DNA of 12,145 bases, taken from positions 1 to 12,145 of the forward strand of contig JBDZUZ010000121.1 of NCBI GenBank assembly GCA_040255445.1, read 5' to 3'. Source of the stretch: JBDZUZ01 sp040255445 (GTDB lineage: Bacteria > Planctomycetota > Phycisphaerae > Phycisphaerales > UBA1924). The translations under genes and the position numbers were made by a program. Below the pieces are notes generated by a model that saw nothing but the letters and a program-made list of their open reading frames with translations, was not told where the DNA came from and did not search any database. Positions 1-6,307 of this stretch are shown in pieces; within the stretch, counting starts at the first letter, position 1; every line of letters begins with the position of its first letter.

Positions 1-882
1 AGCGACAGGAACAACGGAAGCGACGGCAAGCTCACCGGCCGCCTCGCGGGCGTTGGCGCTGCAGCGCTCGCGATCATCCTCGCCTCCACCGTCGTCTACG
101 GCCGGGTCATCATCGAGATCCGCGCGGTCGCCCCGCAGAACTTCTGGCCGATGGCCGCGCCGATCATCGCGATGCTCATCGCCTCGTCGCTGGTCGCGCT
201 CCTCGCCTTCCCGCTCGCCAAACGCGACCCCGTCGAGCTCCCCGAGCAGGACAACCCCGCCGAGCTCAAGCCCGCGCTCATCTTCGCCGCGATGTACGCC
301 GTGGTGATGGTGCTCGCCGCGGCGGGCAACCACTACTTCAAAGAAACCGGCGTCTTCGTCGTCGCAGCGATCTCGGGCCTGACCGATATGGACGCGATCA
401 CACTCAGCAACGCGCGGCTGGCCGAGGAAGGCTCGCTGAGCGTGAAGCTCGCCGCTCAATCTATCCTGGTCGCATCGATCGCCAACATGGTCTTCAAGAC
501 CGGGATCGCCGGCGTCATCGGCGGAAAGCGCCTTCTCCTCGCGGTCGGCTCGCTCATGGGGCTGCAGGCCCTCGCCGCCGCGGCGATCCTCGTCTTCTGG
601 CCCTACCAGAAGGTCGACGGCTGGCTCGACAAGATCCCCGCGGAGATCACCGCGGCGGAGTCAGCCGACGGCAAGGGCAACGGTGACGATCAGAAGAACG
701 GCGCCGAGGCCTCGTCCGACGAGGCTGGCGAGCAGCCCCCGGCCGAGCCGAATACCGCCCCCGGCGAACCGGGCGCCGCCCGAGGTCGCGAGGGAGACAA
801 CGCTTCCGGGCCGGCGGGGCGCCGGCCTGCCGATCCAGCGCGTGAACCGCCCGCCCAAGCGCCTGCGGCCGACCCGAAGTAG
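1..882 (+). CDS. DUF4010 / MgtC-SapB family membrane protein, 5' partial
   Basis: The frame is open from base 1, so the start lies left of the window; 293 residues are visible, ending at TAG. There are about five or six hydrophobic segments, at visible residues ~16-40, 52-73, 92-112, 117-137, 151-175 and 178-200. The stretch VVAAISGLTDMDAITLS (visible 120-136) matches the conserved G-L-x-D-x-D-A-I-T-L-S core of DUF4010, a domain usually found behind an N-terminal MgtC/SapB membrane domain, which here would be off the window. The transport or sensing role of this family is not established. After the last membrane segment comes an unusual ~75-residue hydrophilic tail rich in Pro, Ala, Glu and Asp, likely disordered. 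The gene converges on the dehydrogenase gene with only 23 bp between stops and no clear terminator. Family assignment is fairly sure; function is not. Confidence 0.8.
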   Translation, partial: SDRNNGSDGKLTGRLAGVGAAALAIILASTVVYGRVIIEIRAVAPQNFWPMAAPIIAMLIASSLVALLAFPLAKRDPVELPEQDNPAELKPALIFAAMYAVVMVLAAAGNHYFKETGVFVVAAISGLTDMDAITLSNARLAEEGSLSVKLAAQSILVASIANMVFKTGIAGVIGGKRLLLAVGSLMGLQALAAAAILVFWPYQKVDGWLDKIPAEITAAESADGKGNGDDQKNGAEASSDEAGEQPPAEPNTAPGEPGAARGREGDNASGPAGRRPADPAREPPAQAPAADPK

Positions 883-905
883 TCGCTCCGTGACGACCGC
901 GTGCC

Positions 906-1766
906 TTAGCGGTTGTACTCGTACACGCCCCAGCCGGACTTGTCGCCGTACCGGCCCGCCGCGACCAGCTGCTTGAGCAGCGGGCAGGCGCGGTAGCGGT
1001 CGTTGTTCAGCCCCTCGGCCAGTACATCCATGATGTGCACACACGTATCCAGGCCGATGAAGTCGGCGAGCCGCAGCGGGCCCATCGGGAAGTTGCAGCC
1101 CAGCTTCATGATCTCATCGAGATCGGCCGGTTCCGCGACGCCCTCCATCCAGGCGTAGAACGCCTCGTTGATCATCGGCATGAGCACGCGGTTGGAGATG
1201 AACCCGGGACGATCGTTCGCCGGGATAGGCGTCTTGCCCATCGCCTTGGCGAGCGCGGTGACGCGCTGCACGGTGCGGTCGTCGGTCTGCAGGCCCTTGA
1301 TCACCTCGACCAGCTTCATCACCGGCACGGGGTTGAAGAAGTGCATGCCCACCACCCGCGGCGCGGCCGGACCGGCCGCCGCGGCGAGCTTGGTGATGCT
1401 GATCGAGCTCGTGTTGCTCGCCAGGATCTGGTTGCCGTCGAAGATGTTCGCCAGCTTCGTGAACATGTCCGTCTTGATCCGCTCGTCCTCGACGACGGCC
1501 TCGATGACCATGTCCGCGCCCTTGATCATGTCCACGTGGTTCACGTAGTGCAGATGCTTGAGGGCGGTGTCCATGTCGGACTGGCTCATCCGCTTCTTCT
1601 CGACGTCGCGGGCGAATCGCTTGTGGTGGTTCTCCTGACAGCGTTCCAGGGCCTGGCCGTGCGAGTCGCAGACCATGACCTTGAAGCCGCTCGCCGCGGC
1701 GACCTGAGAAATTCCGCCGCCCATCTGGCCGGCACCGATCACGGCAATCGTCTTGACGTCGTACAT
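906..1766 (-). CDS. 3-hydroxyacyl-CoA dehydrogenase (3-hydroxybutyryl-CoA dehydrogenase type)
   Basis: This is a 286-residue protein, the normal size for single-function Hbd/PaaH-type enzymes. These interconvert 3-hydroxyacyl-CoA and 3-oxoacyl-CoA with NAD(P) in the cytoplasm, in fatty-acid or butyrate/polyhydroxyalkanoate metabolism. The N-terminal Rossmann fold begins at once with IAVIGAGQMGGG (residues 7-18). The family signature MHFFNPVPVMKLVEVI (141-156) carries the catalytic His142-Glu154 pair with the usual 12-residue spacing, and ASNTSS (116-121) supplies the active-site Ser/Asn segment. The C-terminal helical dimerisation domain follows (NRVLMPMINEAFY, 192-204). An in-frame upstream ATG (1850) exists, but it would overlap the divergent TPR gene and add a non-family N-terminus. 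The ATG at 1766 places the Rossmann strand correctly and lies 6 nt after a -10-like box. There is no thiolase or crotonase gene beside it, so the exact substrate cannot be inferred. Confidence 0.93.
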   Translation of the reverse strand: MYDVKTIAVIGAGQMGGGISQVAAASGFKVMVCDSHGQALERCQENHHKRFARDVEKKRMSQSDMDTALKHLHYVNHVDMIKGADMVIEAVVEDERIKTDMFTKLANIFDGNQILASNTSSISITKLAAAAGPAAPRVVGMHFFNPVPVMKLVEVIKGLQTDDRTVQRVTALAKAMGKTPIPANDRPGFISNRVLMPMINEAFYAWMEGVAEPADLDEIMKLGCNFPMGPLRLADFIGLDTCVHIMDVLAEGLNNDRYRACPLLKQLVAAGRYGDKSGWGVYEYNR

Positions 1767-1772
1767 GGCCGC

Positions 1773-1778
1773 AGGATA
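1773..1778 (-). promoter_or_regulatory. -10-like box of the dehydrogenase gene, predicted leaderless
   Basis: On the minus strand TATCCT stands exactly 6 nt upstream of the ATG at 1766, and there is no Shine-Dalgarno sequence between them. A transcript starting the usual 6-7 nt after a -10 box would begin at the start codon. No good -35 hexamer is visible. The assignment rests on the recurrence of this arrangement at other genes of the window. Confidence 0.5.
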
Positions 1779-1837
1779 GCAACCACGAACCTGCGCGGCC
1801 CCGCCGGGGTGTCCCTCGCCGGCACGCCACCCCCGGT

Positions 1838-1843
1838 TAGAAT
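1838..1843 (+). promoter_or_regulatory. -10-like box of the TPR gene, predicted leaderless
   Basis: TAGAAT ends 5 nt before the ATG at 1849, with no Shine-Dalgarno sequence. Together with the minus-strand box at 1773-1778 it makes the 82-bp gap a compact divergent promoter region. No -35 element is recognisable. Confidence 0.5.
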
Positions 1844-1848
1844 CGGGC

Positions 1849-2157
1849 ATGCCCAGCCTCGACTCCCTCCAGCAGATGCTCGCTACGGACCCCCGGGACC
1901 CGTTCCTGCTCTACGGCATCGCCCAGGAACACGCCAAGGCCGGGGATCACGCCGCGGCGATCCAGTGGTTCGCCCGCTGCATCGAGGCCGACCCCACCTA
2001 CGCCTACGCCTACTACCACAAGGCCCGAGCCCACGCCGCGGCGGGCGATGTCCCCGCGGCCATGACGACGATCGCCTCGGGCCTCAAGGCCGCCGCGCAG
2101 TCCGGCGATCACCACGCCATCGATGAACTCCACACCCTGCGCGAAACCCTGGGCTGA
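1849..2157 (+). CDS. Small tetratricopeptide-repeat (TPR) protein
   Basis: This is a 102-residue protein made almost entirely of two TPR-like helical hairpins. The first (about residues 17-49) contains LLYGIAQEHAKAGDHAAAIQ and ends at the typical AxP-like ADP. The second (about 50-88) contains YYHKARAHAAAGDVPAAMTT. TPR units are protein-protein interaction scaffolds, and nothing here indicates the partner. There is no signal peptide or membrane segment, so it is probably cytoplasmic. The ATG follows a TAGAAT box by 5 nt, suggesting leaderless translation. Its end overlaps the ATG-started reading of recX by 35 nt, so the two are probably cotranscribed. The fold is confident; the function is unknown. 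Confidence 0.85.
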   Translation: MPSLDSLQQMLATDPRDPFLLYGIAQEHAKAGDHAAAIQWFARCIEADPTYAYAYYHKARAHAAAGDVPAAMTTIASGLKAAAQSGDHHAIDELHTLRETLG

Positions 2158-2689
2158 ATCGCCGGAGGGAAAGACGCTGACCGCGGCACGCACCCCAGCC
2201 CAGCGCTGTGAAGCCCGGGCCCTGCGTCTGCTCAAGACGCGGGACCGCTCCGAGGCAGAACTCCGCCATCGCCTGCTTGCCGCGGGCTTCGATGCCCGGA
2301 CCATCGACACCGTCGTCGATCGCCTTCGGGCCAAACGGTTCATCAATGACGCCCGCGTCGCGGAGCAGATCGTCCATTCGACCCTCGCCCCGGGGGCGGC
2401 CGGCGATGCCCTCCTTGACGCCCGTCTCGAACAGCATGGCATTCCCCCCGAAGAGGCCGCCGCGGCCCGAGACGCGGCGATCGGCGGCAGCAGTGAATCC
2501 GCCCGCGCCCTCGAGTTCGCTTCGCGGTGGCTTCGCCGACGCGGGCCGGACCCCGATGCGATCCGGCGACGCCGTCAGTTGACCGCAGCGCTGGCACGCC
2601 GGGGGTTCGATGAGGATGCCGCGCTCTATGCGGTCGATTCGACCCTGGGCCCGCCGCCCGAGGCCGATGAACCCACGCACGAGTCCTGA
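2123..2689 (+). CDS. recX: RecX family regulatory protein
   Basis: From the ATG at 2123 the protein has 188 residues. RecX proteins bind RecA filaments and modulate recombination and the SOS response. Three consecutive three-helix RecX repeats can be traced: ~30-72 (RALRLLKTRDRSEAELRHRL), ~73-118 (FINDARVAEQIV, the highly conserved second repeat) and ~125-172 (SRWLRRRG to RRGFDEDAALYAV). Start choice is uncertain. The ATG lies inside the TPR gene and has no Shine-Dalgarno sequence. A strong GGAGGG (2164-2169) sits 7 nt before an in-frame CTG at 2177, which would give a 170-residue protein lacking the non-conserved first 18 residues. No recA gene is in the window, so a recA-recX operon cannot be shown. 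Family assignment is strong; the start is not. Confidence 0.87.
   Translation: MNSTPCAKPWAESPEGKTLTAARTPAQRCEARALRLLKTRDRSEAELRHRLLAAGFDARTIDTVVDRLRAKRFINDARVAEQIVHSTLAPGAAGDALLDARLEQHGIPPEEAAAARDAAIGGSSESARALEFASRWLRRRGPDPDAIRRRRQLTAALARRGFDEDAALYAVDSTLGPPPEADEPTHES
2164..2169 (+). promoter_or_regulatory. Shine-Dalgarno sequence pointing to a CTG start of recX
   Basis: GGAGGG lies 7 nt upstream of the in-frame CTG at 2177, the same geometry as GGGAGG-7 nt-GTG at the rhodanese gene. It lies just after the TPR stop codon. No ATG, GTG or TTG in the recX frame is at a suitable distance, so this site either supports a non-standard CTG start or is coincidental. Confidence 0.4.
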
Positions 2690-2742
2690 GTCTCGTGCCA
2701 GACCACGCACCGCCGGCCGCTGCCGACCTCGCATCCGCGGGA

Positions 2743-2748
2743 TACGCT
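2743..2748 (+). promoter_or_regulatory. -10-like box of the lipoprotein gene, predicted leaderless
   Basis: TACGCT, within GGATACGCT, is followed by exactly 6 nt and the GTG at 2755. The same 9-mer and the same 6-nt spacing to GTG occur before murD. No Shine-Dalgarno sequence is present, and the site lies in the 65-bp gap after recX, so the lipoprotein and rhodanese genes may have their own promoter. Confidence 0.55.
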
Positions 2749-2754
2749 GGGGAT

Positions 2755-3303
2755 GTGACACGCTCCCAGATGATCCGTACTTCCGTGCTGCTCGCCGCTG
2801 TCGCCGCCGCTGTTGCCGCCCCCCTGGCGGGCTGCACGCAGGGCAACAACACCGCCACCATCGGCGACGACCTCCGGCTCCCGGCCTTGTCTGACACGCC
2901 CCCTCGCCGCGAGACCGCGATCCGCGACGATGCGCCGTCGGTCACCTCGATGGCCCGCGCACATTGGGGGACCACGCCGTTCGTCGTGCCGGTCGATGGA
3001 GTTGCCGCCAAACCGACCTACACCGCGCTCCGCCAGCGCACCGATGCGACGGCGCGGCAGCGCGGCGACTTCCCCACCGCGCTCACAGCGCTCGAACTCG
3101 ACGGCGAGACGCGGGCCGTGCGCTGGCGCGAAGCGGGCGTGAGCCCGCTGTGGACGATGTGGGACCTGGTCGCGATGCCGTACCGGATGTATCAGCGGCC
3201 GCCCACCGAGGAAGTCGCGAGCCAGCTCGACTGGTACGCCAGAGCCCAGCCGCAGACGCCGCGGCGAACCCCGGGCGCGGCCGTGCGGGAGGCGCAGCCG
3301 TGA
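2755..3303 (+). CDS. Lipoprotein of unknown function
   Basis: From the GTG at 2755 the protein has 182 residues: a short basic N-terminus, a hydrophobic Ala/Val-rich core (about 10-24) and the lipobox LAGC with Cys27, so a lipid-anchored envelope protein. The mature part has no recognised catalytic domain. A stretch around residues 70-90 containing HWGTTPFVVPVDGV followed by KPTYT looks like a conserved core, and the segment LWTMWDLVAMPYRMY near the C-terminus is rich in aromatics and Met. The frame stays open upstream to a GTG at 2695, but that start would bury the signal sequence behind 20 extra residues; the 2755 start gives a normal lipoprotein signal and the -10 spacing seen elsewhere. 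Its stop overlaps the rhodanese start (GTGA), implying translational coupling. Function is unknown. Confidence 0.82.
   Translation: MTRSQMIRTSVLLAAVAAAVAAPLAGCTQGNNTATIGDDLRLPALSDTPPRRETAIRDDAPSVTSMARAHWGTTPFVVPVDGVAAKPTYTALRQRTDATARQRGDFPTALTALELDGETRAVRWREAGVSPLWTMWDLVAMPYRMYQRPPTEEVASQLDWYARAQPQTPRRTPGAAVREAQP
3287..3292 (+). promoter_or_regulatory. Shine-Dalgarno sequence of the rhodanese gene
   Basis: GGGAGG lies 7 nt upstream of the GTG at 3300, inside the end of the lipoprotein gene. It fixes the rhodanese start at that GTG, which overlaps the lipoprotein stop. Confidence 0.7.
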
Positions 3304-3710
3304 GCGACTGGTCCAAGCTCGACGATCGCGGCGTTCCGGTCGGTTACAACTTCAAGACCGAGTACGAGCGCACACCCCGCGATGCGAAGTCTTCTGTCGG
3401 TGCTGGCCGATCGCTCCTGATTGACTGCCGCACGAAGGAAGAGTTCGATCTCGTGCACATACCCGGGAGCGTGCACATCCCGCTCCACGAGCTGGAAGAC
3501 CGCGCCGATGAGATCGAGCCGGCGCCGGGGCAGGAGGTCCTGGTGATCTGCCACCACGGTGTCCGCTCGATGAAGGCGGCGCTCGCGCTCCGGCAACTCG
3601 GCCACCCGCAGGCCCGCTCGGTCGCCGGTGGTATCGAGCTCTGGTCGCTCGCGGCGGATGCATCGGTCCCGCGGTACGAACGTGGGCCGGGCGTGTTGCG
3701 CCTGATCTGA
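3300..3710 (+). CDS. Single-domain rhodanese-like sulfurtransferase
   Basis: This is a 136-residue cytoplasmic protein with one rhodanese domain (about residues 27-118). Rhodaneses carry a persulfide on a Cys and pass sulfur to acceptors. The visible marks are LLIDCRTKEEFDLVHIPGS (39-57, the domain's first conserved block), the active-site loop CHHGVRS (84-90) with the catalytic Cys84 and the conserved Arg-Ser end, and the closing block VAGGIELWS (108-116). All expected residues are present, so it should be active. The N-terminal lead GYNFKTEYERTPRDAK (15-30) resembles the lead seen in planctomycete rhodaneses as I remember them. The GTG start overlaps the upstream lipoprotein stop by GTGA and has a good Shine-Dalgarno sequence, so it is translated in an operon. 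The physiological sulfur acceptor cannot be deduced. Confidence 0.9.
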   Translation: MSDWSKLDDRGVPVGYNFKTEYERTPRDAKSSVGAGRSLLIDCRTKEEFDLVHIPGSVHIPLHELEDRADEIEPAPGQEVLVICHHGVRSMKAALALRQLGHPQARSVAGGIELWSLAADASVPRYERGPGVLRLI

Positions 3711-3800
3711 CGGACAGCGGTACCGACTCGATCCGGTCCTCGCCCGCGCGGCGCCGGCGTGCGGCCCGAGAGACCGTCCGAATCTGATCCACAAAAAAGA

Positions 3801-3830
3801 CAAGGCCCCGGGCCGAAGCCCGGGGCCTTG
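3801..3830. terminator. Bidirectional rho-independent terminator
   Basis: A perfect 13-bp stem (CAAGGCCCCGGGC and its complement) closes on a CGAA tetraloop. On the minus strand it is followed by TCTTTTTTG, a proper T-tract 45 nt after the dockerin-protein stop. On the plus strand it is followed by the weaker GTTTCTTC, 90 nt after the rhodanese stop. It sits between convergent genes and can serve both, best on the minus strand. Confidence 0.9.
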
Positions 3831-3874
3831 GTTTCTTCAGGAATGAGCCGAGGGACGGGTCCCTCGATCAAGCC

Positions 3875-5773
3875 TTAGCAGCCACCGGCCTGCCAGACGC
3901 CGAAGAACGCGCCGATATCGTCACCGTCGATACCGCCGGACAGGTCGACGTCGCCGCAGGCGGCGCCGGTCTGCCACGCCTCGAAGAAGGCGCCGATGTC
4001 GTCGCCGTCAACACCGCCGGACTGATCGAAGTCCGCAGCGCAGGACGGGATGCCCGTGATGTTGGGGCAGCCGCCGCCGCAGCTCTGGATGTTGGTGTAG
4101 ATGTCGGCCTGGACGTCAAGGCTCGAACCGCTGTTGGGGCGGACGTGCCAGCGGCCGGCCGTCGCCGCGTTGGCGAGCGGAGCCGCGTTCCACAGGGCGA
4201 CCGCCATGTAGTACTGGCCGTTGGGCAGCGAGCCGTTCTGGCCGGCGAAGTCGGGCAGGCCGGCGCCGAACGCCGGACGCGGACCCGTGTTGCCGAACGA
4301 GAACTGGGGCTTGTTGGTCGTGCCCTCGTCATCGCTGGTGGCGACCAGGTTGCCGTTGGAATCGAAGACGTGAGCGATCACGTCGGCGATGCCGGTGCTG
4401 AGGCTGAAGTCGATATCGATGTACTCGTTACCGCTCGCCTCGCGGCAGACCTCGAAGGGGAAGAAGCCGGCTTCCTGACGCGGGGTGGTCCACGGCGCAC
4501 CGCCGATACCCGGGAACAGGATCTGGCCGTAGTCTTGAATGATCTCAGGGCCAGCCGGGGTCACCGACGGCGCCAGCGCGGTGCCGTTGGTGTTGGTCTT
4601 GAGGTTGAGGGTGAACGCATCGGGCGTGGCCGCGCCGACGCTCACGGTGTAGGCCGCGGCGAAGGACGAGCCGCCCGGGGCGACCGCGAGGAGGTACGTG
4701 CCGGCCAGGACTTCGCCGTCGCGACCGTTGTACATACGACCATCGCCGGTCGCGGCGCGGATGCCGACGCCGTAGGTCAGCTGAGCGTTGACGCCCGAGC
4801 CGCTGTCCTCGTCCTGGCCCTGGAAGCCGACGAGCGAACCATCGGCCGCGTTGTAGAGCGCGATCGCGGTGTCACCGACCGAACCCTCGGTGTCGATGTC
4901 CAGGAACTGCAGGGCGTTGTCGGTGGCATCACCGTTGAGCGTGAAGCGGTACCACTTCACGGGCTCGCCGCCGGTGAGAGCGCCGTTCTGGGTCGAGCCG
5001 GCATCGCCGAGGGTGCCCAGGTCGGTCGAGGTCGGCTGCGGGGGCGGCGGAACGTCGCCCTGCAGGCCCAGGTACAGGGCCCGGAAGTTCGGGGCCGTGG
5101 CGCCGAAGAGCTCGCCGGCATCGAGCAGGCCGTCGTTGTTGTTATCAGCCCAGCGGTCGTTGTTCGACGAACCGGGGTTCACGATCGACGCCGTGGTGCC
5201 GCGGCCGACGAGGTAGATCGTCGGGTGCAGGGTCGTGGTGCCGGTCGTGTAGACCTCGGCGATCGCGAGGCAGTTGGCGTCCGGGACCGTGATGGTTGCG
5301 CCGCCGGGGAAGGCCACCGGGGCGTCATAGAACGTGATGAAGCCGGGGGTGTTGAAGTTCGGGAGGACGTAGGTCACCGAGCCGAGCAGGTTGGTGCCGG
5401 GGAAGGTGCCCAGGGTCCAGCCGGTGAAGTTGTCGTAGATCGACAGCTTGTAGTCCAGGCTGTTGTCGGTACCGGCCGCGTCCTGAACAGTGGCGAAGAA
5501 CGCCGCGTTCAGCGCGATGTTGCCGGCAGCGCCCGGGCCGGGGGCGAAGTTCACATCGTCGCCGGCGCGACGGAGCGTTGCGCCCATACCACGCCAATCA
5601 CCCCCGTTGGCGAGGCCCGTGCCCCAGACGACCTGGTTGACGCGGCTGGAATAGTCGCGGGGAGCCTCGGCCTTGATCGCGTTCTGCGGAATGGCGTCGT
5701 TGACCTGGGCCATCGCCGCGGTCGTGCAGGCCGCGCCAGCGGCCAGCGAAAGAATCAGACAGCGCTTCGTCAT
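3875..5773 (-). CDS. Secreted protein with PPC-like beta domains and C-terminal GC-type dockerin-like domain
   Basis: The 632-residue protein starts with a Sec signal peptide (basic MTKR, hydrophobic core, likely cut after AMA at residue 22). Residues ~40-235 form an unassigned domain that ends with a canonical 12-residue EF-hand-like loop, DNNNDGLLDAGE (210-221). Residues ~248-385 (KWYRFTLN, LDIDTEGSVGDTAIALYN, DEDSGSG) and ~430-555 (FPFEVCREASGNEYIDIDF, VFDSNGNLVATSDDEG, LPNGQYYMAVA) resemble two copies of the bacterial pre-peptidase C-terminal (PPC)-like beta sandwich. The C-terminus (578-632) holds two near-identical Ca-loop repeats, DFDQSGGVDGDD and DVDLSGGIDGDD, each followed by IGAFF, with Cys578, 606 and 632; this is the GC-type dockerin-like tail common in Phycisphaerae. 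Such tails are thought to attach or sort exported proteins. No enzyme motif is seen. A strong Shine-Dalgarno sequence supports the start. Confidence 0.88.
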   Translation of the reverse strand: MTKRCLILSLAAGAACTTAAMAQVNDAIPQNAIKAEAPRDYSSRVNQVVWGTGLANGGDWRGMGATLRRAGDDVNFAPGPGAAGNIALNAAFFATVQDAAGTDNSLDYKLSIYDNFTGWTLGTFPGTNLLGSVTYVLPNFNTPGFITFYDAPVAFPGGATITVPDANCLAIAEVYTTGTTTLHPTIYLVGRGTTASIVNPGSSNNDRWADNNNDGLLDAGELFGATAPNFRALYLGLQGDVPPPPQPTSTDLGTLGDAGSTQNGALTGGEPVKWYRFTLNGDATDNALQFLDIDTEGSVGDTAIALYNAADGSLVGFQGQDEDSGSGVNAQLTYGVGIRAATGDGRMYNGRDGEVLAGTYLLAVAPGGSSFAAAYTVSVGAATPDAFTLNLKTNTNGTALAPSVTPAGPEIIQDYGQILFPGIGGAPWTTPRQEAGFFPFEVCREASGNEYIDIDFSLSTGIADVIAHVFDSNGNLVATSDDEGTTNKPQFSFGNTGPRPAFGAGLPDFAGQNGSLPNGQYYMAVALWNAAPLANAATAGRWHVRPNSGSSLDVQADIYTNIQSCGGGCPNITGIPSCAADFDQSGGVDGDDIGAFFEAWQTGAACGDVDLSGGIDGDDIGAFFGVWQAGGC

Positions 5774-5779
5774 TGAAAA

Positions 5780-5787
5780 CTCCTCTC
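5780..5787 (-). promoter_or_regulatory. Strong Shine-Dalgarno sequence of the dockerin protein gene
   Basis: On the minus strand GAGAGGAG ends 6 nt before the ATG at 5773. This contrasts with the leaderless-type starts elsewhere in the window and fixes the start codon in front of a normal signal peptide. Confidence 0.8.
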
Positions 5788-6142
5788 AGAAAGAGAAAAC
5801 AACCTCTTGCCGACCCCACGCCGCTCCGAGGTCCGGAAACGACGCAGACGCGGCCGTGCCCCCCTTCAGGGCCCGACCGCGCACACTTGCTACTGCCCTT
5901 CCATCGGCCGGATAGGGCGGACGATTCCGTGCGTCCCCCGCGGGCGCGGAGGAACGCCGACATTCGAATTGGTATCGATGGACCGGTAACACCGTCATCG
6001 CACCCCTTCTACCCGGGCGTCGCGACACGAACGGCGCGACAGAAAACGCCCAAGGCAGAAACTGCCGCATCAACCATTGACGCGGCGAAACTCTCTCGAG
6101 CGGCAGATCCGCCACGACGCGGAGTGCCACCCTACCGCGTCG

Positions 6143-6170
6143 AGAATACCGGCTTTGGTTTGGTCTGCAA
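6143..6170 (-). promoter_or_regulatory. Possible sigma-70-type promoter upstream of the dockerin protein gene
   Basis: On the minus strand TTGCAG (6165-6170), a 16-nt spacer and TATTCT (6143-6148) resemble the -35 and -10 consensus. It points toward the dockerin protein gene about 370 nt downstream. Matches of this quality can arise by chance. Confidence 0.3.
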
Positions 6171-6209
6171 CACCAATTCGCTGTCTGTCGATGAAATTGC
6201 GCGGCAAAA

Positions 6210-6238
6210 CTTGACCACCCGGTCCCGCAGGCGTCAAG
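6210..6238 (-). terminator. Possible terminator or operator dyad downstream of carA
   Basis: CTTGAC and GTCAAG form an inverted repeat separated by 17 nt. On the minus strand the second arm is followed by TTTTGCC, about 70 nt past the carA stop. The stem is short (6 bp), so it is a weak terminator candidate; the dyad could also be a protein-binding site or chance. Confidence 0.3.
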
Positions 6239-6307
6239 ACACCAAGGTCCGAAAACAATTACACCGGGGCCACGCCGCCGCCGCGGCCTCATCGGACCCG
6301 CGTCCGC

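Larger units (their letters stand above)
5774..6307. other. 534-bp intergenic region without a convincing gene
   Basis: The region lies between the start of the dockerin protein gene and the stop of carA, both on the minus strand, and is less GC-rich than the genes. Open frames crossing it on either strand give low-complexity Arg/Pro-rich translations with no family resemblance. It holds a possible minus-strand promoter at 6143-6170, a dyad that may end carA transcription at 6210-6238, and the Shine-Dalgarno sequence at 5780-5787. If the promoter is real, the dockerin gene has a leader of about 360 nt. I recognise no known riboswitch or small RNA in it. Confidence 0.6.

Noticed and set aside
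1035..2126. 363-codon plus-strand open frame opposite the dehydrogenase gene
   Set aside because: Its translation is His/Asp/Arg-rich antisense noise, and the opposite strand carries a complete 3-hydroxyacyl-CoA dehydrogenase.
3711..3790. GC-rich imperfect hairpin after the rhodanese gene
   Set aside because: The pairing is interrupted and has no T-tract; the perfect stem at 3801-3830 explains termination better.
3906..4025. Near-duplicate DNA in the 3' part of the dockerin gene as a mobile or CRISPR-type repeat
   Set aside because: It encodes the two expected Ca-binding repeats of the dockerin-like tail, so the duplication is explained by protein structure.
4145..5776. 543-codon open frame on the plus strand opposite the dockerin protein gene
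   Set aside because: It mirrors codon positions of the minus-strand gene, gives Arg/Val/Gly-rich sequence with no domain, and the minus strand has a signal peptide, Shine-Dalgarno sequence and clear domains.
5965..6180. 9-bp inverted repeat CGAATTGGT / ACCAATTCG in the intergenic region
   Set aside because: The arms are about 200 nt apart, and a 9-bp match in 534 bp is expected by chance often enough.
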